From Lysobacterales bacterium (GTDB lineage Bacteria; Pseudomonadota; Gammaproteobacteria; Xanthomonadales; SZUA-36), in contig SHZL01000170.1 in assembly GCA_009692275.1 (NCBI GenBank), positions 1-6,112 of the forward strand: DNA of 6,112 nt, given 5' to 3'. This document shows, in pieces, positions 5,243 to 6,112 of this stretch; positions within the stretch are counted from its first letter, which is position 1; every line of letters starts with the position of its first letter. A model generated the notes under the pieces. The model had not been told where the DNA came from. It ran no database searches and was given only the letters and a program-made list of their open reading frames with translations. The position numbers and the translations under genes were made by a program.

Positions 5243-5940
5243 GCAGACAGCCGTTCTTCCTCCGGGCTGGCATTATCCAGGCTACTGGATATCACGTCGG
5301 CCAGCAGGTCAAGGAACAAGGTTCCCATGCCGGGATAAAACCGGCCCGGGTCACTGCTGCCAATTGCCATCATGCCGTCTGCCCCGTTTTCGCCCAGGGG
5401 CACAAGCCCGGTTGACTGCACCCAGCGCGCCTTGGCGCCGAACAGGAAGTTGAGTTTGCGCTCGTTCAGCCGGCCACAAACGGTGTGACCTTTTTCCAGG
5501 TGCGCCTGGAATTGTTGCACTTCCTCGTCCTTGCGATCCACCCAGCGAACTTCTTCACTGGCAAGTGCGGCGTGCTTTGGGTTGAACAGGCAAATACGCA
5601 GGATGTCGGCTTTGAAATCCTGCAGCAGGCTGCGACCCAATTGCTGGAAAAACAAAGCGGGGTCGTTGAGGCTCATCAGTTCCAGCGTGAGCTGATGCAG
5701 GCGTGACATCAGATGCTCATTTTCGGAGGCAACCTGGACCATCCGGTTCAACTGGCGGCTTAACTCGTGGTTCTTGTGCCGCAGGTGAGCCACCTGCCGC
5801 TCAATAAGAGAAGAGGCGGAACCGGAGGGATGGTTCAGTTGCAGTGATTCCAGTATGTCCGGGTACTCAGTCAGAAATTCCGGGTTGCGGCGTAGATATT
5901 TTGCGACAACATCCTTCAGTGTTAGCTTCTTCTCATGCAT
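5239..5940 (-). CDS. yigA: DUF484 family protein (YigA-like)
   Basis: Protein of 233 residues, the family named after E. coli YigA, encoded between dapF and xerC; its biochemical role is not established. The N-terminus has the family signature VVAKYLRRNPEFLTEYPDIL (11-30). Residues about 45-85 are polar and heptad-like, a probable coiled coil. The C-terminal half has a GAF-like pattern with PLGENGADGMMAIGSSDPGRF (one residue too many to quote in full: residues about 181-201) and a GTLFLDLLADVI helix (206-217). No signal peptide or membrane segment is seen, so it should be cytoplasmic. The ATG at 5938-5940 lies inside the end of dapF, an 8-base overlap, and its stop overlaps the TTG of xerC. 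This tight packing suggests co-expression with both neighbours. Confidence 0.93.
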   Translation of the reverse strand: MHEKKLTLKDVVAKYLRRNPEFLTEYPDILESLQLNHPSGSASSLIERQVAHLRHKNHELSRQLNRMVQVASENEHLMSRLHQLTLELMSLNDPALFFQQLGRSLLQDFKADILRICLFNPKHAALASEEVRWVDRKDEEVQQFQAHLEKGHTVCGRLNERKLNFLFGAKARWVQSTGLVPLGENGADGMMAIGSSDPGRFYPGMGTLFLDLLADVISSSLDNASPEEERLSA

Positions 5941-6112
5941 AGGTAACGGTTCCTGAAAAGACGTGGACTGCAGGGCCTGTCATGCTGATGCTGCTTCCCA
6001 TTCCCGGCCACTTTATCACAAGATGCCCGCCCGGCAGAGATACATTGACGGCTTCGTTGACGTGATTTTCGCGGCGCAAAATCGCCACGGCTGCGCACGC
6101 CCCTGAACCGCA
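5933..6112 (-). CDS. dapF: DapF, diaminopimelate epimerase (C-terminal part)
   Basis: The last 59 codons of dapF enter from the right edge in frame and end at TGA 5933-5935. The enzyme is PLP-independent and converts LL- to meso-diaminopimelate for lysine and peptidoglycan synthesis in the cytoplasm. The visible part opens with CGSGACAAVA, whose first Cys corresponds to the catalytic thiol Cys217 of the H. influenzae and E. coli enzymes. SLPGGHLVIKW and MTGPAVHVFSGTV are the usual final strands. The N-terminal lobe with the other catalytic Cys lies outside. It is the most upstream visible gene of the dapF-DUF484-xerC operon. Confidence 0.95.
   Translation of the reverse strand, partial: CGSGACAAVAILRRENHVNEAVNVSLPGGHLVIKWPGMGSSISMTGPAVHVFSGTVTYA

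Overview
The window looks like Gammaproteobacteria. HslV reads like pseudomonad and marine gammaproteobacterial HslV, AqpZ is very close to the E. coli protein, and dapF, a DUF484 gene and xerC lie head-to-tail as in that class. The HslV propeptide (MEQYRG before the catalytic Thr) fits marine gammaproteobacteria or betaproteobacteria. A Cellvibrionales/Halieaceae-type marine bacterium is my best guess, made from remembered protein and repeat styles rather than a search.

Layout, left to right. (1) Positions 1-38: probable first codons of a leftward gene with a signal-peptide-like start. (2) 108-800, minus: a COG4705-type multi-spanning membrane protein that seems to have lost about 20 residues in its first repeat and carries odd proline and arginine substitutions. 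(3) 870-1061, minus: an open frame with no start codon directly after the hslU stop. Its C-terminus resembles the tail of DUF222/HNH endonucleases, so it is probably a gene remnant. Two GTTC/GAAC palindromes lie inside it. (4) 1062-2944, minus: hslU and hslV, the ATP-dependent HslUV protease, two bases apart, with a good sigma-32-type heat-shock promoter candidate ahead of hslV. (5) 3120-3815, plus: aqpZ, a water channel, divergent from hslVU. (6) 3816-4354: 539 bases without a gene between the converging 3' ends of aqpZ and xerC, holding two structured palindromic elements. (7) 4355-6112, minus: xerC, DUF484 (yigA-like) and the C-terminal end of dapF, overlapping by a few bases each and surely one operon.

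The conserved genes are ordinary housekeeping: regulated proteolysis, water transport, chromosome-dimer resolution and lysine/peptidoglycan precursor synthesis. The unusual part is 3847-4317. Element A (278 bp) and element B (110 bp, opposite orientation) each have long perfect or near-perfect terminal inverted repeats, but the two terminal repeats are unrelated in sequence. Their interiors share conserved blocks in inverted orientation: a 17-mer, plus a 21-mer matching at 19 positions. Element A can fold into two branched modules whose hairpin tips are TCCC on the left and GGGA on the right. Conserved core with swapped outer stems is the reverse of ordinary insertion sequences and is the most interesting observation here.
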